A stretch of DNA of 64,000 bases from Branchiostoma lanceolatum (Eukaryota > Chordata > Leptocardii > Amphioxiformes > Branchiostomatidae): the NCBI RefSeq assembly GCF_035083965.1, contig NC_089730.1:21530027-21594026 (forward strand), written 5' to 3'. Within the stretch, counting starts at the first letter, position 1. Each line of letters begins with the position of its first letter. Of this stretch, positions 54,793 to 64,000 are shown in pieces. The notes under the pieces are model-generated. The model ran no database searches and had not been told where the DNA came from. It saw only the letters and a program-made list of their open reading frames with translations. The translations under genes and the position numbers were made by a program.

Positions 54793-55732
54793 CCTACAGG
54801 AAAATGTTCCATGTAGAAAGATTGATATTTTGACATTTAACATACTAGTACACTTTTTACATCACTGTTACTATTCACACAGCACATCAGAAAATCGTGT
54901 TATCACCTGTAAGGAGTTATCAGTTAGAACGTCTACTTTGCTATATCGTATAACCTTTAACACGCTGTCCTCAGGTTGACCCATGAACTGAATTTGTGAA
55001 TATTGTAAAAAAAATCGCTGCTATCTAGCTATCTGGCTTGGAGTATTGTGCTATTGTTAAGGAATTAGTATACAATGGCCGATGGTGTAAGATATGCTAT
55101 GGTCAGACAACGGAATAAAATACTTGCATATCAGTTTAGACATCAAAGCAGTGTACAATCACGTCGGGTTCTGTATCTGTTCTGTATAGATGCATTTATG
55201 TATTCGTCTAACACACCACCTTTGTCTTGTCTTGTCGTGATACTAGACAAAACCCCGCGTGGGGCATAGTGTCTAGGACTTATGGTCAGAGGCCTTACCC
55301 AAGTGTTGCCGGTGGTGGTGGTGCACGCCGTCAACAAGAAAAAAAAGTGGTGCAAAAATAAACGAACAAAGTAGTGCTGTACATTGCCACACTAGGTATA
55401 GGCTCCTCCCCTTACAGCTGGGTGAAGCCGGGGTAACTATAATACTTGGCCACCCCAGCTTTGCAGGTACTCGGCGCGGAGAATCAGATTAACAACATTT
55501 CACAAATATATACCAAGGAGATATTTGTGTTTGTTTGTTTGTTTGTTTGTTTGTTTATTGAGATCTCCATTAGATTGTGAAATGTTGTTTATCTGATTCT
55601 TCGCGCCGAGTACCTGCAAAGGTGGTGTGTTAGACGAATACATATATGCATAACCTAATTGCACTTATGAATACATACATGCATACAGAACCTACTTGTC
55701 TATACATGTACCAATATGCCCCCCTCCCCCAT
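54793..55732 (-). other. ZF10 intron, proximal part
   Basis: Diverged unit intron with nested inverted repeats at 55190-55651, a GTTT run (55528-55558), then the conserved CCAATATGCCCCCCTCCCCC just before the breakpoint. No gene was seen. Confidence 0.55.
55190..55651. repeat. Nested inverted repeats in the ZF10 intron
   Basis: The outer arms 55190-55224 and 55617-55651 share ATTCGTCTAACACACCACC. The inner arms 55459-55520 and 55565-55622 share TTGCAGGTACTCGGCGCG. The left inner arm is separated from the outer arm by unrelated sequence, as if an insertion split a foldback. Confidence 0.7.
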
Positions 55733-56060
55733 ATGGTCTAGTGGTTGGGATTTGGCGCTAGCTCTCACCGCCAAGGCCCGGGTTCGATTCCCGGTGTGGG
55801 ACATGTGCGGGAAAACCCAAAGGTACGACACAGTGCTCGCGGAGGTCGTTGATTGGTAGTACTTGGGTCGTACTTACTACTGGATTGTGTCGTTTATTTT
55901 GCTCGACTGTTTTACGACTCTTATTACCACTAAAACACGACCGCCAGGCTGAATCCACTGGGTTCCGTTGACTGTATCACGACCAATTTACTACCTGTAT
56001 ACTGCTGCGGTCGTTAATCAGTCGTAATGCGTCGTCTTTGGGTCGTCCACTAGAAGAGAG
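55727..56060 (+). mobile_element. SINE with tRNA-Glu-like head
   Basis: 55727-55801 resembles tRNA-Glu(CTC): A-box GGTCTAGTGGTTGGGA, B-box GGTTCGATTCC, T stem CCGGG/CCCGG. Acceptor pairs 2-7 form and pair 1 does not. Four extra bases (CTAG) precede the anticodon loop CTCTCAC, so it is not a normal tRNA gene. The body that follows is rich in GTCGT motifs and contains GAGGTCGTTGATTGGTAGTA (55842-55861). Confidence 0.7.
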
Positions 56061-56589
56061 GTCATAGTGTGCGTTTGATCCTGATTACTAAAATAAATAA
56101 AACATAGGTCAGTCAGATGAGTAAGTAGTTCAAGTTTGCCTTTTCCGGTATATTAACAAAGGTGTATATGCTTAAGTTACAGGTTTCCAGTGTAGCCAAC
56201 CTGTGTTACTTTTGCTTGGAACTGTGGCCGCGTCACCATTTTGACGGGAGAGGTGTCTTTTTCCGGAGTTGTCGCCATGTGACTGATCCAAGGCATATAA
56301 TTTTATTATATGCAAATTCAAACATGCTTTTATCTATTCATTTGGATTAATTGTCTATTTTACAAAGATTCAAATCTTGTTGCAGATTCATTTTAATTTC
56401 ATTTTCGATTTATTTAAACTAAATACGATTGTTTAAGCATTGTTTGTTTCAATGTTATTTTGAATACATACTTAAGATATTTTTAGGAATTCCTTTGTAT
56501 TTTAGTCCTATGCATTTTATTCCTATCTATGTATAAACTATCAAATTTGGAAACGGACTGACGACCTCTTATTGGTAGGTACATAGGGG

Positions 56590-58525
56590 CGGTAGTGTCG
56601 AACTAAATGTAAAATTTAGAGAATAACAAAATATACACATTAATAAATAATATATATATAATTCTAAACGAAAAATATGAGGTAATAAATCTAAGTAATT
56701 CAATATTAATGAAAAATCAATATCAGTATTACTTACTTTAATTTAAGTAATACATTTAAGTAATAAATTTAAGAATGATTTTTCATTATGAAATACTTAA
56801 ATGATGAAAAGTATTTATAATAATAAAAATCAATGTTGTCATTATACTAAGGAACGAATTTATTACTTATATCTATTTTCAATTTTTTAACAAAAATTGA
56901 TTTTTATTAAATCATACATTAATTACTTAATATATGAATTAAGTAATACAAATTTATTACGTAATTACATTATTATTAGTAATAAAATAAATAAATAAAA
57001 TTATTTTTCAATTTATTTTTCAAGTTATTCTACTTAAATTTAATTTATTAAGTAATTTTATTTTAAAAATACTTGATTTCATACTGAAAAAACAAAATTT
57101 ATAATTAGAAAATTATTTAATTAATTATTAGTTCATAAAAAAATTATATTTTTCATTATTTGATTAAAAAAGCAATAATGAAAAAATAATAATATCAAAT
57201 TGTTATTTTCTAACTAATAATATAATAATAATAATTGCTAATAATGTTTTTTGGAATTTTATAAATTAAATATTAATGTAGATTAAGTTACTAAATTTTT
57301 GATTATTAAAATTACAAAATATAGAAAATAAATGTAAAAAAAATAAAATTATGAAAAATGAAATATATTTCTTTTGAATCCAAATTTTATAATTTTTTTC
57401 TATAAATGATACAAATTTATTGTTAATTATTTTTAATTTTCTTTTAAAAAATTTTCTTGTTTTGATTTTGGAATTTTTTTATACAAAATTTTTTTTTTCA
57501 ATTATTTTCTATTATTTTTTGTACTCAAATTTTTTTTTTAATTAAAAAAAAAAATTCATATTTTTTACAAAATAATAAATAATACAAAAAATAAGAGTTT
57601 TTTGAAATAAATAATTAATAAGTATTATTCGTTTTGAAAAATAATTAACAATTCTTTTTTATAATAATAGAAATAATTGTTTTTATTTCTATTACTTATT
57701 TTCCAAAATAATTAAAAGAAAAAATAATTTTACAAATCATTAGTTATTTTTAAGAAATAATTTTAACACATGGATTTGGAATTATATTTAAGTTTATTCC
57801 AAATCCATTTGTAATCTATAAGAAATACATATATTGCACGTATATATGTTTTAAATAAGTTTGAAATCAATCAAAAGGACTTTATTCACATTTTAAAGAA
57901 GTATTCTCAAATCGAGTTTTAATGTATTCATTCAATATATTTTTAAATGAACTCATTATTTCATATCAAAGTACAATTCATTGACTTCATTGAAAAAATT
58001 AAGAAAACATATAAAATGAAGATTGAAAATATGAGAAATGAATTAATTTAAAGATCATTTCATGTATCTATTTGAAATGGTTTCCAAATTTATCTAATAT
58101 CTATCGCAATTAATTTCAATTTTGTCTACTTTATAATGTCAATTTTACTGACTTGGATTTATGTTAGAAATATTGAAATTGTTTTGTCATAAAGAAAATA
58201 CACTGAAAAAATATGGAATTGAAATGTGAAAAATTTTATTATCCAACATTTATTTACCACCTCATACATCTTCTTATGTAATTGAACTTTTCCAAATTAC
58301 TACGGATTCATTCCAATTGTATTCATATAAAAGTTTGATTTAAAACTTTCTTTCCAACAAGAAATGTCTTATTTTACGAGTTTTCCAATCTTGTCTATTT
58401 CAAAATGAAAAACAAATCTTGATTCCATCTAAAATAGAATCTAACAACAAACAAAAAAATGACAAATAAACGTCTGTATAGATTTAAAATTTAAAAGTGG
58501 AAAAATTAAAGGAAAAAAAAAGAAA
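56590..58525. repeat. Extremely AT-rich island
   Basis: About 1.9 kb is dominated by TAATAAAT, AAGTAAT and poly-A/T stretches, with many short palindromes (for example ATGGATTTGGAAT...ATTCCAAATCCAT near 57770-57812). G+C is very low compared with all neighbours. No frame longer than about 60 codons has any domain. Confidence 0.8.
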
Positions 58526-59258
58526 TAGAGTCCATTCCGAGTCACCGCGAGGGTTTTATAATAATATTTGAAATCATTTTGAAAAATTTTTAATAAAAGA
58601 ATATCTGACTGACAATAGTTCTAAATTTTTCTAAAAGATCAAATACAAAAATATGAATTTATTTGAATTTGATTAGATAATTTAGAAATATTTTGAAAGT
58701 AGCTGCACCAAAACCTCTTTATTTGTAATGATTTCTAAACATCTATGTGATTATTTAACTTTTAGAAATATTAACAGAAAATGGTAGAAAATGGTTGACA
58801 ATGGTAGAATGGTGATTGCCCCCATAAAAGTAGGTGCTAATCTGGTCCCTCTGTCTGCTTTTGTACATCTTTAGACTTCACTGCAGGACACTGTTGGGTC
58901 CTTTGTGGAGAGCATTCTTCCCTAAACTTCGTAAGGATGTGTGAATTACTTTCTTCCCAGCCTTCTGACCTATTTATAGAGATGTTACAGATAATGGTAG
59001 AAAATGGTAAAAAATTGTAAATAATTGTAAATAATGGTAGAATGCTGTTACCATTATTTAGAAACCATTGTAAATATCATATTCTACATCACGAATATTT
59101 CTTAGGTTGTAGAAAACGTAAGAAATATTTATAAAGTTGAAATCACATTCAAAATATTTCAAAAGTATCAAATCGCTTACACAAATAATAACATTAACTT
59201 GAAAATAGTTCTAAATTATGACAATAACAACCCTCGCGGTGACTTGGAATGGACTCTA
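58526..59258. mobile_element. 733-bp TIR element
   Basis: The ends TAGAGTCCATTCCGAGTCAC and GTGACTTGGAATGGACTCTA are inverted repeats of about 27 bases with one mismatch. The pairing continues over CCGCGAGGG/CCCTCGCGG. The interior is rich in AATGGTAGAAAATGG. The TA at the edges may be a target duplication. No coding capacity. A partial relative lies at 50487-50829. Confidence 0.85.
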
Positions 59259-60163
59259 GAAAAAATGATAAAGCAAAAAATGAAAAAAATTACGGACACA
59301 AAGAAATTTCACCTTACGAAATTCACGTAAAAAAGGGGCAAAAATAAAATAGTTATAAACCATGAAATGATAATTAATAATAATCTGTAACAAAATATTA
59401 ACAGAAAAATTATTGAGAAAAATTTAAGGGAAATGCAAAAGACATAAACTGACAAATTACATAAGAAGATATTTAAGAAATTGAAAATTTGAAACTGAAA
59501 ACACAAAGAATAATGACAGGATAAAAAAATTAAACAATAACAAATAAACGTCTCTTAGAATACTTATACAGTTTTTCCCTAAACCTAACATTCAAAAACA
59601 TGATTCTGTACTTCAGACTACTACATTCCTTATTTGATTATGAAAAATATTTTAAGAAACAAATAAAAAAATGAAAATAATGAAAAAGTTCCTTAGAAAC
59701 ACAATCTTTTATTTCCCTTGTTTGAATTTTTTCCTACAAAATCAGACTTGCAAAAAGACATAAAGATTTCGCATCGAAACCCCGGAAAAAAATCTAAGGA
59801 AATGACAGAAAGAAATGACAAAAAATCTTCGGAAAAATGCAACCCGGAATTCAAATTGTTGAAAAATAACAATATTGAAATTAGAGACTCTTTATCGGAA
59901 AAAAGTTTACAAACAATTATTTAAAACTAATAACAATTCCCATATTTTAGCGTTCTTTCAATTTTTTTTATGTTTCCTTTATATTGAACTCCAATGCGTT
60001 CTTCAATCTCCTCAATTCTGCTTTTGTAGAAAAGTACAAATAAAACCAAACAAAAAAAACTTTAAACACATTCCAACAAAAATAAAAGCGTACAAAATGT
60101 GTTGAAGAATCAAACAATTACTTACACAAACATCCTTTTTTGGGTTCTCTTACTTCCATATAC
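59259..60163. other. AT-rich, unassigned
   Basis: Short open frames only (longest 76 codons), low-complexity and without domains. Confidence 0.5.
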
Positions 60164-60715
60164 ATACAATCTCGCACTCCAATCTATATGGCCCCTAATT
60201 TCGGCCTTGGAAAAAAATGCGTGCCCCGTGGCGTAGTGGCGTAGCGATGGCATTTGAAAAAGAAAATTGCAATAACGCGGGATCGAACCCTGCAGTGCCA
60301 CGTAATTTTTTTCCCTGGATCTGGACTTCCCTTGAGTTTATTAACTTTATCGACACTAATGAATCCCTAGTAATATTTCACTCATTGTTTTCTTTTGTTT
60401 TCATGTTTGAATTTTACGTGAACGTGCAGAATTTAAAAACATGTTTACGTCCACGGAAAATTTTAAACTTAATCAACATCAAAACAAAAGAAAACAATGA
60501 GTGAAATATTACTAGGGATTCATCAGTGTCGATAAAGTTAATAAACTCAAGGGAAGTCCAGATCCAGGGAAAAAAATACGTGCCACTGCTGGGTTCGATC
60601 CCGCGCTGTAGCAATTTTTTGTTCCAATTCCATCGTTACGCCACTACGCCACGGGGCACGCATTTTTTCCAGGGCCGAAATCAGGGGCCATATAGATTGG
60701 AGTGCGAGATTGTAT
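60164..60715. repeat. Large palindrome of two tRNA-headed SINE units
   Basis: The arms 60164-60400 and 60479-60715 are near-perfect inverted repeats around a loop of about 78 bases. Each arm holds CGTGGCGTAGTGGCGTAGCG-type A-box and GGGATCGAACCC-type B-box sequences, so each looks like a tRNA-derived SINE facing the other. The same short protein frame appears on both strands for this reason and is not a gene. Confidence 0.85.
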
Positions 60716-60872
60716 ATCTTTATGGAAGACAGATATTACTGAATGTGTAAAATTGTTGCTCCATTTAGTCAAGAGAGTATTTTACCTCACGCTCAACATT
60801 TATAATGTAGAAAAATACTCTTTACATTTCAGTCCTGTTGTTCAAGAATAGATGAAACCAGATGCAGTTGCC
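60716..60872. other. Short unassigned gap
   Basis: Nothing recognised between the palindrome and the tRNA-like sequence. Confidence 0.4.
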
Positions 60873-60961
60873 GTGAGCCGCATTAGCTCAAACGGGTAAT
60901 GCCGTGGCTGCGAAACCAGACTTGCAAAGTCTGGCGCGTGTTCGAACCGGCGCGGGTTCAC
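60873..60961 (+). tRNA. tRNA-like sequence, 89 nt, with extra arm
   Basis: GTGAGCC and GGTTCAC can form a complete 7-pair acceptor stem (one G-T). ATTA/TAAT closes a D-arm within TTAGCTCAAACGGG (A-box). TGTTCGAACC resembles a B-box. A strong hairpin CAGAC-TTGCAAA-GTCTG lies between them. Read as the anticodon arm it gives GCA. Read as a variable arm, the anticodon arm is poorly paired. The T stem is weak and no T-run follows. A pseudo-tRNA or SINE head is as likely as a working gene. Confidence 0.4.
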
Positions 60962-61779
60962 ATGATCTTATTTGTGATATTGTATGTTGTTTGTATGTCA
61001 TGTCATGAGGTGAATTTATATATATGTCATCATGTTCTTGATTCTGACTGTATGATTTGTGTGTGTATTGAATTGATGTTATACCTTACACTGCTTTGTG
61101 ATTTCCCAGCAGGGTTTCAAACATATGCTACAGTATGATATTACCGCTTTTCTCCAATTTCAAACTGGTTTTTGTCTTACCTTACAAATTTATATGTAGG
61201 TATAGTGCAGGTATATTTTTTAAAAATATCATTTTGTCATGTAAATTCAAGCGGAAAAGAAGAAAATTGACATGTGTGAGTTGTCATGTTAAGAACAAGA
61301 ACATATCAGTAGAAAGGTTATCAACACAGCGGAAAAGTTAACAAATCAATATGAAAATTGAAGAATCGAAATTTGAACGTCCAAACCGTAAACAAACAAA
61401 ACGCAAAATATGTTTTGTCCAGCGAACTGCACGCCACAGCACGAGTCTGAAAAAAGGATATTTGTTGGTGAAAATTCAGGAAATATCCGTGCAAACTTAT
61501 TTTGCAATATGTGCATACTTCTTAGCTATGATTTACGTTATTTTTCGGGACTACAAATTTGATTCCACATGAACCAAAGCGCGACCCCCGCTTCGGAGCC
61601 GCTGGCCACGAAGCACATGGTGTCCTCACATGTCAATCATTCCGGTAGCCACGGAAACCATCACCACGGTGACGTGCATCGGTATCCCATCACTCACCGG
61701 AGTTGACATGGCGGCGGAGTGCCCGTCAGCCATATTTGTTTCTGTAGTCTTGGTAACGTTACTTGTTGTCAGGACAACT
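60962..61779. other. Unassigned, with promoter-like patch
   Basis: GACATGGCGGCGGAGTGCC near 61707 opens a short frame (M-A-A-E-C-P-S-A-I-F-V) cut by TTG|GTAACG. It may be a first exon or only a YY1-type motif. The frames at 61135-61572 have no domain. Confidence 0.3.
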
Positions 61780-62150
61780 ATAGTCGTGGTGAAGTCGTAG
61801 AAAGGGAACGACCAGATTCTGACCTTTTAGTCGTCAATAGGTAGGTTTTAAGTCGTAGAGGAGGAATATGGTCGTGTATTGGCCTGGAAAGTCCGATTTT
61901 ACGACTTAATCCAGGCCAATTGACGACGCACAAAAAGCACTGTATGTAATTTACGACCAGAACACTGCCGATTTTAGACAGCCTGAAAATCACGACCAAC
62001 GACCCATTCCAGGCTTCTTTACTACCAATCAACGACCTCCTCGTGCACTGTGACGAGTACGCCTCACCCGGGATTAGAACTCACGCCGATCCCGATCCGC
62101 ACGTCTTGAGAATTCAACGCGCTACCACTTGGCTAAAAGGTCCGGACCGG
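61780..62150 (-). mobile_element. SINE, tRNA-like head on minus strand
   Basis: On the minus strand TTAGCCAAGTGGTAGCGCG (A-box) and GAGTTCTAATCCC (B-box) lie at about 62060-62145. The body contains, at 62020-62039, the exact reverse complement of GAGGTCGTTGATTGGTAGTA from the SINE at 55727, and many GTCGT motifs. The head differs from the tRNA-Glu-like head of that copy. Confidence 0.65.
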
Positions 62151-62205
62151 TTAGACTGGTCAGCTCAGTTAGTGGAGGTTGATCCCCACTGTTACAACCT
62201 TACCG

Positions 62206-62590
62206 AAATACGTACACACCCGAGTTCAATTAGCCACTGCAGTAGTGCAAAACAGTGAGAGTAGATGGTAAACAAAGATCTTACCTGTCTATCAAAACCG
62301 TTTATAGCTGCGTGAGGGACGAAGTAATTGAATATTGCCTCGGACACTGGAGAGAAATGACAAATTACAACGTCGTACGGTTCAAAATGGCGGACTAAGG
62401 GGTCAAACGAAGGTCAAAGTTCATGAACCTGATTACCCAGATCTCACCTTTACTTACAGTGGAACTCATACTACATCAATGTAATTAATGTTCACCCTGG
62501 ATTTAACATACATGTCGCGATAACGAGATATTCTACATATTACAGAGTTTCCCTATGAGAGCGGAAGCATATATGTACAGTGGTTTTCGG
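62206..62590 (-). other. Diverged ZF unit promoter region
   Basis: Homologous to the ZF promoter segments (CACCCGAGTTCAATTA, CTGATTACCCAGATCTCACC), more diverged than the others. It ends the array on this side. Confidence 0.65.
62285..62416 (-). promoter_or_regulatory. Displaced ZF10 5' exon and promoter (YY1 + DR5 variant)
   Basis: Donor GATAGACAG|GTAAG at 62285/62284, AAAATGGCGG at 62384-62393, GGGTCA-AACGA-AGGTCA at 62400-62416. Confidence 0.55.
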
Positions 62591-63685
62591 ACACCAGGTT
62601 GTATTATTACAGCCATCTCTGGGGCTGTTGTAACGTGCTCGAGGCACCTCATAATAGTTCTTATTTCGGTATACCTAACAACCGTGACAATGCTCAACTA
62701 TAATGTTTATGGTAATGAAATTGGTGCAGTGCCCCTTACAATCGTTGAGTGACGCTTCTGAGTTGTGTAAGATAGGGAGATTTCACTAATCTGCACATAA
62801 TCGTTCCATTGGTATAGAATATAACCCATTTTTTTGATATGCAGGTTAACATGCAGGGGAAAAGTGTGGGAAAGGAGAATCACAGCTCTATTTCAATTAG
62901 TTCAAATTTCCCTTTCTTTCCGCATGCTCAATAAGGTACTTTCTTGAGCTGACTTCCGTACTGCTAAAGTTTCTCGTCATGACGTCACGGTGTGGTCGCT
63001 CTTTTCGGAATGAGGGTCTGCATGGAGTATAGTGAATTACGAATGACGAAAAATCCACAGGGTTCTAAGGCGTTGCGGCCAATATAATGCATAACGTCTC
63101 TATCGTATAACCGAAAACTAACTATGAAAAAGCTTCTGTTAAAGCAAAGTCACGTCATGTAAAATGCAATCGTTGCGACCAATGAGTAAAATGGGGAACC
63201 CTTGTGAAGCCTCCGCGCCAGGCCGACTCACTCCCCTAACCTTAGGTATTCAACAGCCGTAATAAAATAGTGCCAATTTCTAGACAACCTTCCTACATCA
63301 GAAACAGCAAAAACGGAATTTCGTCTTTGATATTTCGTCAAAGAACGGTAGTCGTTTATATTAATGACAATAATGGATTTCTTGGTAACTGATGAAGAAA
63401 ATGTTCCGCGGACAGATATTAACGAGTGGTGTGTGATGTGCAACATGCCAGAAGCAGGGTTTGGCGATCGTGCGCAGGCTTGAAATTTTTCGCGCGGTAG
63501 TTCTTGTCTTTCTTCCTTTCCTGGTCGTAATTTTACGTCAACTGTCGTCTGCAGATATTGCCGAGGTGTTGTAGGGCATGTTGAGCTATCATGAGTGGAC
63601 GTTGAGTCGATAATTTCGTGGAAATGTCTGTTTTTTGTTGTTGTGAGTTTCCCTGTCGACTCGGCAATGCTTTCGTTGTGCCGCC
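62591..63685. other. Intergenic to promoter-like
   Basis: ATGACGTCACGG near 62980 is a CRE-type site, and TTTTTCGCGCGG near 63487 is E2F-like. No coding region was recognised. Confidence 0.4.
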
Positions 63686-63727
63686 ATGTTTTTGTTCGCC
63701 CGAGCTATGAGTTTGGCTTCAGCCTTG
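63686..63727 (+). CDS. Candidate first coding exon of a plus-strand gene (partial)
   Basis: GCCGCCATG gives an optimal start context. Fourteen codons follow (MFLFARAMSLASAL) and end at a strong donor, TTG|GTGAGT, in phase 0. The residues are hydrophobic with one Arg and no acid, like a signal or mitochondrial targeting peptide. The next exon lies beyond the window. CGAGCTATGA-GTTTGGCTTCAG from this exon recurs with small changes at the window end (63978-64000). Confidence 0.4.
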
Positions 63728-64000
63728 GTGAGTCGTGTATTTGTATGTAGAGCATTGCTTTACCTCATGTTTCCTCTCCACATGTTGCCAAGAGGATTTA
63801 GGGCAAATACGGGTTGCGGTTCAGGCGGGAATTTGCCAGCCTTTGCTTGGGCTTTGCACGGCTAAAATTGTTACCGCCTTTCCAAACCACATTAGGCCCA
63901 GCATAGCTACCCTGATACGGCTGATAGGGTGTCTCTTCCTATCTTCCATGTCTGTTCTTATGAATTGTGGAGCGACTTCGAGCTATGACTCTGGCTTCAG
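63728..64000 (+). other. Putative first intron, with a partial repeat of exon 1
   Basis: It starts GTGAGTCGTG. The last bases, CGAGCTATGACTCTGGCTTCAG-like, repeat the middle of the exon at 63700-63722. The window ends inside the repeat. Confidence 0.4.

Larger units (their letters stand above)
55733..62205. mobile_element. About 6.5-kb foreign insertion in the ZF10 intron
   Basis: Unit intron sequence stops after GCCCCCCTCCCCC and resumes near 62208 with CGAAATACGTACACACCCGA. Its two ends are tRNA-headed SINEs in opposite orientation (55727 and 61780-62150). The interior carries an AT-rich island, a TIR element, a palindromic SINE pair and a tRNA-like sequence. Confidence 0.65.

Noticed and set aside
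60217-60614. Same short protein encoded on both strands
   Set aside because: Explained by the palindrome of SINE units.

Overview
The window looks like animal genomic DNA: GT-AG introns, a ROCO-family GTPase with a death domain, a tandem C2H2 zinc-finger (ZF) array, and many short transposon relics. An amphioxus (Branchiostoma) or similar invertebrate deuterostome is my inference from the gene types and repeat style. It is not proven by the sequence.

Left part (1-8.7 kb): a 59-bp minisatellite interrupted by a small inverted-repeat element, further MITE-like and LINE relics, a 439-bp miniature LTR retrotransposon (TRIM) whose LTRs carry a tRNA-like segment, and a promoter-rich stretch (5.7-7.5 kb). 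That stretch holds the possible start of a minus-strand gene, a CTCTCGCGAGAG palindrome, and a CRE/ETS promoter feeding the ROCO gene.

8.9-15.1 kb: one plus-strand gene of eight coding exons encoding LRR-ROC-COR-Death, about 1,093 codons. All splice phases agree, but exon 5 has an in-frame TAG. Intron 1 is almost entirely an antisense LINE 3' end flanked by AGGT on both sides.

16.7-62.5 kb: ten minus-strand C2H2 genes (here ZF1-ZF10), tandem copies of a roughly 3-kb unit. Each has a single coding exon with an N-terminal tail holding a VKTE SUMO-type motif and 8-20 fingers of two alternating types. Each is preceded by an intron and a conserved 5' exon/promoter with a YY1-type AAAATGGCGG and a DR5 repeat of AGGTCA. 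ZF2, ZF6 and ZF9 have frameshifts. ZF8 and ZF10 have had their intron expanded by about 7.0 kb and 6.5 kb of foreign DNA. These inserts contain a 20-bp minisatellite with a 422-bp higher-order repeat, tRNA-headed SINEs, a large palindrome, TIR elements and an AT-rich island.

The right edge (62.5-64 kb) has a promoter-like region and a possible first coding exon of a plus-strand gene. Exon calls rest on reading frame and splice-site logic only. Family names come from motifs read by eye, with no database search.
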